Below are positions 1 through 7,655 of a stretch of DNA of 64,000 nucleotides, in pieces. Position numbers and translations under genes: made by a program. Location of the stretch: positions 62,001 to 126,000 of the forward strand of contig NZ_PYWI01000003.1 in the NCBI RefSeq assembly GCF_003049575.1, written 5' to 3'. The notes beneath the pieces were generated by a model. It made no database searches. It had not been told where the DNA came from and saw only the letters and a program-made list of their open reading frames with translations. The stretch is from Lysinibacillus parviboronicapiens (lineage in GTDB: Bacteria; Bacillota; Bacilli; Bacillales_A; Planococcaceae). The number at the start of each line of letters is the position of its first letter. Within the stretch, counting starts at the first letter, position 1.

Positions 1-338
1 CGCTTAATATCAAATTGGTTGAAAACGTCAGTTGCATACGTTTTCTCTTCATCATAATTAAAACCTTTTGGGTCTTTCGATATTGTTTGCATATAACGAT
101 TTATTTCTTCCGCATTTAGAGCTGCAATATATTCATCAAATGCCGCTATAATTGCTCTTTCGTCTTCTGCTGGCACGTTTTCAGCCTTTTCTATGTCTTC
201 TCCCATCATTTCAAAGCCTACTGTACCGTCCTCAATGACTTGGTCGCGCTCTTCCACACTTAAATCGTCATCTTTATTACCACAGGCAGTCAACACGAAT
301 AAGGTTAAAACTGCTAGAAAACTTTTCTTTAACATCAT
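1..338 (-). CDS. Partial lipoprotein, function unknown (C-terminal part outside window)
   Basis: This reading frame starts with two consecutive ATG codons (336-338 and 333-335) behind a GGGAGG ribosome binding site and stays open to the left edge of the window, so about 112 residues are visible and the C-terminus is missing. Residues 1-18 form a short positively charged and hydrophobic signal peptide ending in LTAC, a type II lipobox with the modified Cys at about residue 19. After it comes an acidic stretch (GNKDDDLSVEERD) and a helical region containing FDEYIAALNAEEINRY. I do not recognise the family. It is very probably membrane-anchored on the outer face. A small extracytoplasmic lipoprotein in the same orientation as degSU is all that can be claimed. 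Confidence 0.75.
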   Translation of the reverse strand, partial: MMLKKSFLAVLTLFVLTACGNKDDDLSVEERDQVIEDGTVGFEMMGEDIEKAENVPAEDERAIIAAFDEYIAALNAEEINRYMQTISKDPKGFNYDEEKTYATDVFNQFDIK

Positions 339-523
339 AAAACCTCCCGCGCAATATTGTAGCATATAAATGCTTTCGTAGGAATTTTGTTGCGCATTTT
401 CAACTTTTAGTTGTTACATCTTTCTTATGACGCTATAAGCTCTAAAATGTTGCACAATCAATTATGCCTCTAGCAAAAATTGCGTTCGGAGGCTTTATGC
501 CTTCAGACATATTTGCTGAATGT

Positions 524-577
524 AAAAAAACTGCTTTAAAAACTACTTCATCTTTAAAGTAGCTTTTAAAAACAGCT
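524..577 (-). terminator. Rho-independent terminator of degU
   Basis: Just below the degU stop, on the minus strand, an imperfect long stem (outer arm CTGTTTTTAAAA, inner arm CTACTT pairing with AAGTAG) is followed by a run of seven T. It closes the degS-degU transcription unit. Confidence 0.7.
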
Positions 578-598
578 TTTATTGTTATTGCTATACAA

Positions 599-1273
599 TT
601 ATCGAACTTCAACCCAGCCGTTTTTGATAGCTGTTACAACAGCTTGTGTACGGTCATTTACGTTCATTTTTTGTAAAATGCTTGAAACGTGGTTTTTAAC
701 AGTTTTTTCCGAAATAAACAACGTCTCACCAATTGTACGGTTTGATTGTCCATCAGTCAGTAGTTGCAATACTTCACATTCACGTTTTGTTAATAGATGG
801 AATGGACGGCGAATTTCTGTTTGATGGAAGTTACCCTTGTTTTCATGCTCAGAAAGACGACGGAATTCTGCTACTAAATTTTTTGTTACTTTTGGATGGA
901 GGTAAGAACCGCCGTTCGCCACTACTTTAATTGCTTCGACAATTTCATCAGCATCCATTTCTTTTAACATATAACCAAGCGCACCTGATTTCAATGCATG
1001 TGTAACGTAAGTTTCATCATCATGGATGGATAACATAATTACTTTTGCATCTGGAAATTCTGAAATTAAGTCTGCCGTTGCTTCTACACCATTTCTACCT
1101 GGCATATTAATATCCATTAATACCACATCTGGTTGATTTTCTGCATATAAATTTACAACATCTGTGCCATCGTCACCTTCAGCAACTACATCAAACGTAT
1201 CTTCAAAATCTAAAATACGTTTTACCCCTTCACGGAATAGCTGGTGATCGTCTACAATAATAATCTTCGTCAT
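599..1273 (-). CDS. degU: Two-component response regulator DegU
   Basis: DegU is the cytoplasmic transcription regulator of the DegS-DegU system, which in Bacillus controls exoenzymes, competence, motility and multicellular behaviour. The 224-residue protein has an N-terminal receiver domain (about residues 1-120) with the acidic pair D8-D9, phosphoacceptor D54 in LMDINMPG, and conserved Thr/Ser and Lys positions near MLSIHDD and YMLKEMD. A LuxR-type HTH follows at about 155-224 ([26 protein letters not shown]). The ATG at 1271-1273 lies behind AGGGGG. It is 37 bases downstream of degS in the same direction, so the two form an operon ending at the hairpin at 524-577. Length and architecture match the Bacillus family closely. 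Confidence 0.95.
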   Translation of the reverse strand: MTKIIIVDDHQLFREGVKRILDFEDTFDVVAEGDDGTDVVNLYAENQPDVVLMDINMPGRNGVEATADLISEFPDAKVIMLSIHDDETYVTHALKSGALGYMLKEMDADEIVEAIKVVANGGSYLHPKVTKNLVAEFRRLSEHENKGNFHQTEIRRPFHLLTKRECEVLQLLTDGQSNRTIGETLFISEKTVKNHVSSILQKMNVNDRTQAVVTAIKNGWVEVR

Positions 1274-1310
1274 AAGTCTTTTACCCCCTAAATTTCTGCA
1301 ACAAATTGCT

Positions 1311-2459
1311 TCACTCTACTTCTAACGGAATTTTAAATAGGACCGTTGTGCCTCGATTTATCTCACTATCAATTGAGATTGTACCATCTAATATTTCAAT
1401 TCGTTCACGCATGCCTAATATACCAAATGAATGGTCTTTGACGCCGCGTGGATCAAATCCTACGCCATCATCTTTGACGACGATATTTACCGCATTGCTC
1501 AACCATTCTAGCTTAACCCATATATCCTTACATTTCCCGTGCTTCATGGCGTTGGTTACACATTCTTGCACTAATCGGAAAATGGATACTTCATAGTTTG
1601 AAGGAATACGTTGTTCAGTGCTTCTTGATTGGAAATGAATTTCGACACCTGGATTATATTCAGTCACTGTCGACAAATATTTCTTTAATGTCGGAATAAT
1701 CCCCAAATCATCGAGCGCCATTGGTCGTAAATCGTAAATAATACGACGCACTTCAGATAATGCATTACGCACCGTTTTCTTTAAATCAGCTATTTCTGCC
1801 AAAGCATTTTCAATGCCCTTTTCACGATACGTTCTCTCAATTAAATCTGTGCGCATTAATACATTTGCCAACATTTGAGCAGGGCCATCATGAATTTCCC
1901 TTGATAACCGTTTACGCTCCTCTTCTTGTGCAGCGATTATACGGATTCCAAAATCTTGCTTCATTTTTGCTTGTTCAAGCGCTAATCCAACATTTTTTAA
2001 ATCAGATGTTAAATAATTTAAAACGACATTCACTTGATTGACAATATGATCAGCACGTTCAATCGTATCGAGTAATCCTCTTAATCTTCTCTCTAAGTCA
2101 TCTCTTTTGTCGCGTAGTTGCTTTTCTTGTGTTTTAATGACTGATAGCTTCACTTGAAAATCATGTGCCGTTTCGTATGCATCTCTAACTTGTTCTTCGG
2201 TATAATTATCAAATGCTTTACTCACTAACACAAGTCTTTGCTTTGCAAGCTGCGTACTTTTTTCTAAAGCATCGCCTTCATCGATGACAACTGATATTTG
2301 TTTTCGTACAATTTCTAGCTCTTTTTGCATATCTTCGAAGCTTAAACGACTTTGTTCGCTTATAATGAAAATATCATCTTTGGAGCTCATTATTGTATCC
2401 AACATTCGATTAAATACGTCATCAAGCGACTCTAAATCGAAGGTATCATTTGAAAACAT
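1311..2459 (-). CDS. degS: Sensor histidine kinase DegS
   Basis: DegS is the cytosolic kinase and phosphatase partner of DegU. The 382-residue protein has no membrane segment, which is typical for DegS. It has an N-terminal coiled-coil sensor part (about 30-165) and a HisKA_3 dimerisation domain with phosphoacceptor H190 in [14 protein letters not shown]. The C-terminal HATPase domain shows the N-box ([12 protein letters not shown]) and the G-box motifs ([17 protein letters not shown]). The ATG at 2457-2459 follows GGAGAG by seven bases. A TATAAT with an upstream TG lies at 2533-2538 as a likely promoter. Gene order degS-degU with divergent yvyE is the same as in Bacillus. Confidence 0.95.
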   Translation of the reverse strand: MFSNDTFDLESLDDVFNRMLDTIMSSKDDIFIISEQSRLSFEDMQKELEIVRKQISVVIDEGDALEKSTQLAKQRLVLVSKAFDNYTEEQVRDAYETAHDFQVKLSVIKTQEKQLRDKRDDLERRLRGLLDTIERADHIVNQVNVVLNYLTSDLKNVGLALEQAKMKQDFGIRIIAAQEEERKRLSREIHDGPAQMLANVLMRTDLIERTYREKGIENALAEIADLKKTVRNALSEVRRIIYDLRPMALDDLGIIPTLKKYLSTVTEYNPGVEIHFQSRSTEQRIPSNYEVSIFRLVQECVTNAMKHGKCKDIWVKLEWLSNAVNIVVKDDGVGFDPRGVKDHSFGILGMRERIEILDGTISIDSEINRGTTVLFKIPLEVE

Positions 2460-2532
2460 TGTGTACTCTCCAGTCTAATGTCCTTATGATTACATACTAT
2501 TTTGAAAGACCAATTTTCATAAGTCTACACCT

Positions 2533-2538
2533 ATTATA
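2533..2538 (-). promoter_or_regulatory. Candidate extended -10 promoter for degSU
   Basis: On the minus strand a TATAAT preceded by TGC lies about 75 bases upstream of the degS start. No good -35 hexamer is visible at the usual distance, so the call rests on the -10 box and its place in the divergent degS/yvyE gap. Confidence 0.4.
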
Positions 2539-2618
2539 GCATCACAATCATAAAATTTAATGCTTTTTCTTAATGAAAATTATAGAATATAACCCTATTT
2601 GGAAGGAGAATGACACAT

Positions 2619-3254
2619 ATGAGAGAAAACTATTTAACTGTTAAAGGATATGGAGAAAGCGAAATTATTATTTCTAAATCACGCTTCCTCACTTATATAG
2701 AACGTGCAGAGACAGAAGAGGATGCAATTACTTTTATTGAACGTATAAAAAAACTACATCATAATGCCACACATAATTGCTCAGCCTATATAATCGGGGA
2801 GCATGATCATATTCAAAAGGCGAATGATGACGGGGAACCTAGTGGCACAGCTGGCGTCCCAATGTTAGAAGTATTAAAAAAGCAAGGCTTGAAAGATACG
2901 GTCGTTGTCGTTACACGCTACTTCGGTGGCATAAAGCTAGGCGGCGGCGGTCTTATTCGTGCCTATGGAAAAGCTACAACTGAAGGCTTACTAGCTGCAC
3001 AAGTTGTCGAACGCAAGTTACATCATATTATGAAAATTGCCATCGACTACACATGGCTAGGAAAAGTAGAAAACGAGATTCGCAGTTCTTCCTATACATT
3101 AGAAGAAATTCGTTACCAAGAAGGTGTCGACATCATCGTTTCTGTGCTAAAAGAGCAAGAAGATTCGTTCCGAAAGTGGGTAACAGAAATTACTAACGGT
3201 CAAGCAAATATTACATTCGAGAATGCACAATTTATCGAATCTGTTGTGAAATAA
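2619..3254 (+). CDS. yvyE: YigZ/IMPACT-family protein (YvyE)
   Basis: This 211-residue cytoplasmic protein belongs to the UPF0029/YigZ/IMPACT family. The N-terminal domain carries the conserved core FIERIKKLHHNATHNCSAY, then DDGEPSGTAG and VVVTRYFGGIKLGGGGLIRAYG. The C-terminal domain (about 140-205) is the ferredoxin-like DUF1949 type. The biochemical role of the family is not settled; IMPACT relatives act on translation control. An in-frame ATG at 2610 exists, but it sits only one base after AAGGAG, so the ATG at 2619 with normal spacing is preferred. It is divergent from degS, as in Bacillus. Confidence 0.9.
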   Translation: MRENYLTVKGYGESEIIISKSRFLTYIERAETEEDAITFIERIKKLHHNATHNCSAYIIGEHDHIQKANDDGEPSGTAGVPMLEVLKKQGLKDTVVVVTRYFGGIKLGGGGLIRAYGKATTEGLLAAQVVERKLHHIMKIAIDYTWLGKVENEIRSSSYTLEEIRYQEGVDIIVSVLKEQEDSFRKWVTEITNGQANITFENAQFIESVVK

Positions 3255-3580
3255 AATAGTTTTAATTGTCGAACACTGAATATCCATAGTATAATTTTAA
3301 TATTGAGCTATTTTATAGTCATAAGATAAGCGTAATTTCGAACTAGTTTTATGTAACGTGATATAACCCAGTTAGTAATTATCACATAGACGCAAACTTG
3401 CGATTAGTTTTAGCTCTTATTAATTTGCCATGTCGCTTGTACTAACAATAAACTTATGTGGCATCCACTAAAGGCTTAGCTGAATAAATTTTTTCGCGTT
3501 GTCCCCAATGTATTACAGTAGAACTCAAGTTATATTAAACGCTTCATTATTCCCAAAATTTAGAGGAGAATATATAAATT
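3255..3580. other. Intergenic region without visible gene
   Basis: This 326-base AT-rich gap between yvyE and the LCP gene shows no convincing reading frame, RNA gene or terminator. It presumably holds the promoter of the LCP gene, but I could not pick a -35/-10 pair with confidence. GAGGAG about 12 bases before the next ATG is the ribosome binding site. Confidence 0.5.
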
Positions 3581-4633
3581 ATGAAAAGAAACAATTATAA
3601 AAAGAAAAAGAGGTCGTCTAAAGCTTCCTTAATGATCAAAGTGGCTTTACTGCTCGTTGCTAGTTTACTAATTTGTGTCACTGCTTACGGTGTCTATATC
3701 ACGAAGCAAGCTGAACATGCGGCAGACTCAGCGCATGAGGTATTAGAAGGCCGTGAAGTTTCTACACTACGTGAAGAAAAAGTAAAACCGGTGCATGATA
3801 ATGTTTCCATTTTATTTGTTGGTGTTGATGATAGTGAAAATCGTGGCCAAGGTTCCGAAAACTCGCGTTCAGATGCGCTCATTTTAGCAACTTTAAACAA
3901 TAAAACAAAGACCATTAAAATGCTAAGTATCCCACGTGATTCTTATGTTAATATTCCTTCAGTAGGCTATAAAGATAAAATTACACATGCACATGCATTA
4001 GGTGGTACATTATCAACAATCGAAACGGTCGAAGGTCTATTCGATATACCAATCGACTACTATGTACGTATGAATTTCAATGCCTTTATTGATGTCGTTG
4101 ATGCATTAGGTGGCGTCGAAGTTGAGGTGCCATATGCTTTACATGAGAAGGATGAATTCGATCGCAATACAATCAACCTTCAGCCTGGCTTACAACATTT
4201 GAACGGTAGTGAAGCACTAGCACTTGCTCGTACACGTAAGCAAGACAATGATATCGAACGTGGTAAACGTCAACAAGAAATTTTATCGGCGATTATTAAA
4301 CAAGTGGCGTCAGTGGGTGCCATTTCTAAATATGATGATGTTATTAAAGCAATCGGTGATAATATGAAGACTGATATGACATTTAGTGAAATGAAATCGT
4401 TCTTATCGTATTTAACACAAGGTATGCCGCGCATAGACTCGTTAACGCTAGATGGTGCGGATGATATGTCTACAGGCGTCTACTACTATCAATTAAATCA
4501 AGAATCAGTAGATGAAGTAACAAATACACTGAAAAACCATCTCAACTTAAATAGTTCTTCATCCAGCCTAACAAGCGGTAATACTGGTAAAGATAGCGCA
4601 GCTGCCGAAGACAACCCTTCAACAGTACAATAA
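3581..4633 (+). CDS. LytR-CpsA-Psr (LCP) family wall-polymer ligase
   Basis: LCP proteins move undecaprenyl-linked wall polymers (teichoic acids, SCWP, capsules) onto peptidoglycan outside the membrane. This 350-residue protein has a basic N-terminus (KRNNYKKKKR), one membrane anchor at about 17-41, and an LCP domain at about 75-230. Conserved elements are SRSDALILATL, MLSIPRDSYVNIP and the arginine-rich ARTRKQDNDIERGKRQQE, which contact the pyrophosphate in known structures. The Ser/Thr-rich tail looks disordered. It resembles B. subtilis LytR/TagU, but which polymer it handles cannot be read from sequence. Its closeness to tagO, csaB and SLH genes makes SCWP a reasonable guess. A strong terminator follows directly. 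Confidence 0.88.
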   Translation: MKRNNYKKKKRSSKASLMIKVALLLVASLLICVTAYGVYITKQAEHAADSAHEVLEGREVSTLREEKVKPVHDNVSILFVGVDDSENRGQGSENSRSDALILATLNNKTKTIKMLSIPRDSYVNIPSVGYKDKITHAHALGGTLSTIETVEGLFDIPIDYYVRMNFNAFIDVVDALGGVEVEVPYALHEKDEFDRNTINLQPGLQHLNGSEALALARTRKQDNDIERGKRQQEILSAIIKQVASVGAISKYDDVIKAIGDNMKTDMTFSEMKSFLSYLTQGMPRIDSLTLDGADDMSTGVYYYQLNQESVDEVTNTLKNHLNLNSSSSSLTSGNTGKDSAAAEDNPSTVQ

Positions 4634-4640
4634 ACATCCA

Positions 4641-4681
4641 AAGCCTTTCCAACATCAATCTCGATGGCGGAAAGGCTTTTT
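4641..4681 (+). terminator. Terminator after the LCP gene
   Basis: A perfect 10-bp stem (AAGCCTTTCC pairing with GGAAAGGCTT) with an 18-base loop is followed by five T. The last codons and stop of the split small gene on the other strand (4655-4775) lie inside this hairpin. Confidence 0.85.
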
Positions 4682-4775
4682 AATGTTTTGATTGCTGTCA
4701 TTCTTTTTTCTGCGGTCTACTACTTGAAGTGTTTGCCCTGGCTCATTGAGCGATATTGGTCTTACGTCAATAAAA
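4655..4775 (-). pseudogene. Distal half of a small gene split by the IS3 element
   Basis: Directly outside the left inverted repeat of the IS, the minus strand is open for about 40 codons, reading FIDVRPISLNEPGQTLQVVD and then RRKKNDSNQNIKKPFRHRD, with a TGA at 4655-4657. If the IS is removed and the flanks joined base to base, this frame continues the one starting at the ATG at 6238-6240 on the other side. The peptide is basic and hydrophilic. I do not recognise the family. No clear target-site duplication was found, so the exact original junction is uncertain. Confidence 0.5.
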
Positions 4776-4874
4776 TGGACACAAAAAATCGAGCGTATCC
4801 TTCCTACCGCCCCTTGGTTGGTCTGCTCTTTCTATCGACACCCTCCAAATTGGAGCCCGGAGATAGAAAGACCT

Positions 4875-5789
4875 TTAAGCGGATAATGAGCGTACAGATT
4901 TATCTTTTTTGGCATTTATACGTTCATACTGATTGGGTGATACATAATCTAGTGTGGAATGACGTCTCTTTTCATTATAAAAATGGACAATATAGTCCTG
5001 AATGGCTTTTTTGGCGTCCCGTTTTGTTTGGAAGCGTTGGCGATAAACGCACTCTTTTTTCATGCTTGAGTGGAAGGATTCTATACATGCATTATCATAC
5101 GGATCTCCTTTTTTACTCATACTTATCTTCATGTTGTGTTCCTTTAATCGATTGATATATCTAGTTGAACAATATTGCACACCTCGATCTGAATGATGCA
5201 CACAACCTGCTGGTGGTTTTCTTGTCGTTAAGGCATTCTCCAGTGCTTCTAACACCAGCTCCTCCTTCATATGATCCGCAATCGACCAACCAATTATTTT
5301 TCTGGAATAAAGATCCATAATACTCGCTAAATAAAGCCAGCCCTCCATTGTACGAATATAGGTAATATCCGCCACCCACACTTGGTTGGGCGCTTCTATA
5401 TTGAATTGACGCCTTACTAAGTTTGGATAAACGAAATGGCTATGATTAGAATCTGTTGTTTGTTGATACTGTTTTGGCATTACAGCGTATAAACCCAGTT
5501 CACGCATAGTATTCGCTACTTTCTTTTGAGATAATTCGTACCCTGCATTCTGTAAATCCTTATGGATACGTGGACTACCATAAGTCCTATAACTTTCATG
5601 GAAAGATTGATACACTTTTTGAGCTATTTGTATTTCTTGTTCTTCTCTTTCTGTCAGAGGAGCTACTTGTTTCTGAAGCCAGTTATAATAGCCACTTTTG
5701 GAGACACATAGAACTTCACACATCTTTACAATTGTAAATTCATCTATATGTGCTTGAATAACGCATAGATTACGGCCGGTTTTTCGCAA
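4875..5789 (-). CDS. IS3-family transposase OrfB (DDE integrase), probably phase-broken
   Basis: OrfB supplies the catalytic domain of the transposase. The frame gives 304 residues with an HTH_21-type region (IVKMCEVLCVSKSGYYNWL) and an rve integrase core: first Asp in WVADITYI, second Asp in HHSDRGVQY, and Glu in ACIESFHSSMKKE. The start used here is a TTG at 5787-5789. IS3 elements normally make OrfAB by -1 frameshifting at an A6G run, and A6G is present near the end of orfA. Here orfB lies +1 (not -1) relative to orfA, and the -1 frame meets a TAG at 5744-5746. One missing base near 5757-5764 would explain this, so the copy may be inactive. Confidence 0.8.
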   Translation of the reverse strand: MRKTGRNLCVIQAHIDEFTIVKMCEVLCVSKSGYYNWLQKQVAPLTEREEQEIQIAQKVYQSFHESYRTYGSPRIHKDLQNAGYELSQKKVANTMRELGLYAVMPKQYQQTTDSNHSHFVYPNLVRRQFNIEAPNQVWVADITYIRTMEGWLYLASIMDLYSRKIIGWSIADHMKEELVLEALENALTTRKPPAGCVHHSDRGVQYCSTRYINRLKEHNMKISMSKKGDPYDNACIESFHSSMKKECVYRQRFQTKRDAKKAIQDYIVHFYNEKRRHSTLDYVSPNQYERINAKKDKSVRSLSA

Positions 5790-6063
5790 AGATGTGCATC
5801 GCCTTTTTTAAGATGGCATTTTCCTCCTCGAGGGCACGCAATCTCTTGTCATAATCGTTTTGCATTCGCTTGAACTCTGTCGGTGTGACATATTGGATCC
5901 CTTGTGTTTCGGCTGCTTTTTGCTCCCGATACTCTTTTACCCAACGACGGATAGTTGATTCTCCAATACCTAATTCAAAAGCTAATTGAGTCGCTTTACG
6001 ACCTTCTTCTACTACTAGCTTGACAACATACGCTCTATACTCTGGTGTCGGTCTTTTATTCAT
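5770..6063 (-). CDS. IS3-family transposase OrfA (HTH protein)
   Basis: OrfA is the DNA-binding part of the IS3 transposase. It is 97 residues long from the ATG at 6061-6063, with an HTH (KATQLAFELGIGESTIRRWV at about 28-47) and a C-terminal leucine-zipper helix (RALEEENAILKKAM). It lies entirely inside the inverted repeats. A longer frame reaches an ATG at 6238-6240, but those extra codons are outside the IS and belong to the interrupted host gene. The run TTAAAAAAGG near the 3' end is the A6G slip site normally used to enter orfB. Confidence 0.85.
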   Translation of the reverse strand: MNKRPTPEYRAYVVKLVVEEGRKATQLAFELGIGESTIRRWVKEYREQKAAETQGIQYVTPTEFKRMQNDYDKRLRALEEENAILKKAMHIFAKNRP

Positions 6064-6124
6064 AGTGGACACGTCCTCTAATGTAATTATGACTATCATA
6101 CATACGCTCATTTTAACGTGTCCA

Positions 6125-6240
6125 TTATTTATACTAACCCCAGTTCTCTTGATTACCTGAGCGGTCGTTCCTTGCCGCTGAGCGGTTCTCTTGGTTACCT
6201 GAGCGCTTGCTCCCTTCACCTGAGCTGTTTGCTTGTCCAT
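6125..6240 (-). pseudogene. Proximal half of a small gene split by the IS3 element
   Basis: On the minus strand an ATG at 6238-6240 with a very good ribosome binding site (AAAAGGAG, nine bases upstream) opens a frame of 38 codons up to the IS end. The peptide is basic, rich in Ala, Gln, Thr and Lys, and internally repetitive (TAQVKGASAQVTKRTAQ, then TTAQVIKRTG). At the DNA level TTCTCTTG.TTACCTGAGCG is repeated. Joined to 4655-4775 across the IS it makes a frame of about 78 codons. The repeats argue for a disordered or surface-interacting peptide, but the function is unknown. Confidence 0.5.
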
Positions 6241-6308
6241 CTGATTTAGCTCCTTTTCCTGAGATCCATTCTGAGTCCCTAAAACGTCTAACTGGCTACC
6301 CGAACCAC

Positions 6309-6344
6309 AAAAAAAGCAATCCTACACTATGTGCAAGATTGCTT
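6309..6344 (-). terminator. Terminator of tagO
   Basis: On the minus strand AAGCAATC and GATTGCTT form a stem around a 15-base loop, followed by seven T, ten bases below the tagO stop. Confidence 0.8.
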
Positions 6345-6353
6345 TCTGCGTTT

Positions 6354-7430
6354 TTATTTATTAAATATCCGCACAAAATTTAAGAGCGGTTTATAGTTTT
6401 TACCTGCAAGTCCGATGACTTCAACAAAAATTTCAATGGCCGTTAAAATAACTGCGATGAGTAAAATAGCACCCCATAATTTTGCCATCGAGAAGATGAT
6501 AGCAGCTAACCCAAACATCATGGCAATGCCATAAATAATGAGTACTGTTTGACGATGCGTAAAACCCATGTCCAATAATCGATGATGTAGATGGGATTTA
6601 TCTGGATCTGACCATTTTTTCTTCATACGCACACGACGAACAATGGCAAAGAATGTATCAGAAATTGGAACACCTAGCATAATAACTGGGATAATTAACG
6701 AAATAAATGTGACGTTTTTAAAACCTAGTAATGCTAATACCGATATCATAAAACCAAGGAATAATGCGCCAGTATCGCCCATAAAAATTTTCGCCGGATG
6801 GAAATTATAAAATAGGAAGCCAATTGTTGCTGCAGCTAAAATGGCTGCAATCGCTAATACAAACATATTGTTCATAATAATGGCCATACCAGCTAATGTA
6901 ATAAGGGCAATCGATGAAACACCTGCAGCTAGACCATCTAGACCATCAATTAAATTAATGGCGTTGGTGATACCAACAATCCACAGGATCGTTAAAGGAA
7001 TACTTAAGAAGCCAAAATCCAATTCGCCAATAAATGGTAGGTTAATATAGTCAATTTGAATACCGCCAACAAAGATAACAATCAGTGCAGCAATCAGTTG
7101 GCCAAGCATTTTCGCTTTTGCTGATATTTCACGCATATCATCAACAACACCTGTAGCTACGATAATGGCAGCTCCGATAATAATTGCAATTAAACCATAT
7201 TCACTAATCTTCAACCTAGGTAGTGCGTTTATTAAAAACGGATATAGCATAGCCACTCCAATTAAAAACGCAAGGAAAATTGCCAATCCGCCAAGTCTCG
7301 GCATAATTTTTGCATGTACTTTTCGATAGTTCGGCGCGTCAACAGCACCTATTCTGAACGCTAAACGTTTAACTAGTGGAGTTAACAAAATGGAAGCAAC
7401 AAACGTTGCTATTAAAGACACGTAAAGCAT
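6354..7430 (-). CDS. tagO: Undecaprenyl-phosphate GlcNAc-1-phosphate transferase (TagO/WecA family)
   Basis: This integral membrane enzyme transfers GlcNAc-1-phosphate from UDP-GlcNAc to undecaprenyl phosphate, the first step for wall teichoic acids and many secondary wall polymers. It has about ten or eleven membrane helices and the MraY/WecA-family motifs: a cytosolic Asp pair (GVVDDMREISAKAKM), NAINLIDGLDGLAAG, MGDTGALFLGF, and the His loop DKSHLHHRLL. The frame could begin at a TTG at 7445, but that TTG lies next to the GAGGAGGAG ribosome binding site; the ATG at 7428-7430, six bases after it, is the real start (358 residues). It probably primes the SCWP or teichoic acid handled by the LCP protein nearby. 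Confidence 0.93.
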   Translation of the reverse strand: MLYVSLIATFVASILLTPLVKRLAFRIGAVDAPNYRKVHAKIMPRLGGLAIFLAFLIGVAMLYPFLINALPRLKISEYGLIAIIIGAAIIVATGVVDDMREISAKAKMLGQLIAALIVIFVGGIQIDYINLPFIGELDFGFLSIPLTILWIVGITNAINLIDGLDGLAAGVSSIALITLAGMAIIMNNMFVLAIAAILAAATIGFLFYNFHPAKIFMGDTGALFLGFMISVLALLGFKNVTFISLIIPVIMLGVPISDTFFAIVRRVRMKKKWSDPDKSHLHHRLLDMGFTHRQTVLIIYGIAMMFGLAAIIFSMAKLWGAILLIAVILTAIEIFVEVIGLAGKNYKPLLNFVRIFNK

Positions 7431-7475
7431 GTCTCTCCTCCTCAAAAAAAATAATCTACATTTTCAACCATTTTG

Positions 7476-7481
7476 ATTATA
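7476..7481 (-). promoter_or_regulatory. Candidate extended -10 promoter of tagO
   Basis: Minus-strand TATAAT preceded by TGC, about 45 bases upstream of the tagO ATG, in the divergent gap to secA2. No clear -35 hexamer. Confidence 0.4.
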
Positions 7482-7655
7482 GCACGAACAAGCAGTGAAA
7501 TATACTTTTTCTATTTATTTTCCACCATTTCACAAATGACATATTTCCCTATTATTATGTCCGTATGCTTTATGTCAAATGTAGTCACCATTCGTAAAAT
7601 TTGATAGAATAATGAAGTGTCTAGCATTTAGACAACTTTAAAGGAGCGTAAATTC

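Larger units (their letters stand above)
4776..6124 (-). mobile_element. IS3-family insertion sequence, 1349 bp
   Basis: The ends are imperfect inverted repeats: at the left TGGACAC, eight variable bases, GAGCGTAT; the reverse complement of the right end reads TGGACAC, eight variable bases, GAGCGTAT. Inside are orfA (HTH plus leucine zipper) and orfB (DDE integrase core) on the minus strand, the standard IS3 layout, and the length is normal. No matching 3-5 bp target duplication was found, which may mean an old insertion or slightly misplaced ends. The element lies between the LCP gene and tagO and interrupts a small gene. Confidence 0.9.

Noticed and set aside
4664-5155. Plus-strand frame of 163 codons reading from the lytR terminator into the IS element
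   Set aside because: It crosses the IS boundary, starts inside a terminator, has no ribosome binding site and is antisense to orfB.
4760-6140. Target-site duplication around the IS3 element
   Set aside because: Bases on both sides were compared at several possible end positions and no 3-5 base direct repeat fits.
6064-6240. N-terminal extension of transposase OrfA to the ATG at 6238-6240
   Set aside because: Codons beyond 6124 lie outside the inverted repeat and belong to the interrupted host gene; OrfA proper starts at 6063.
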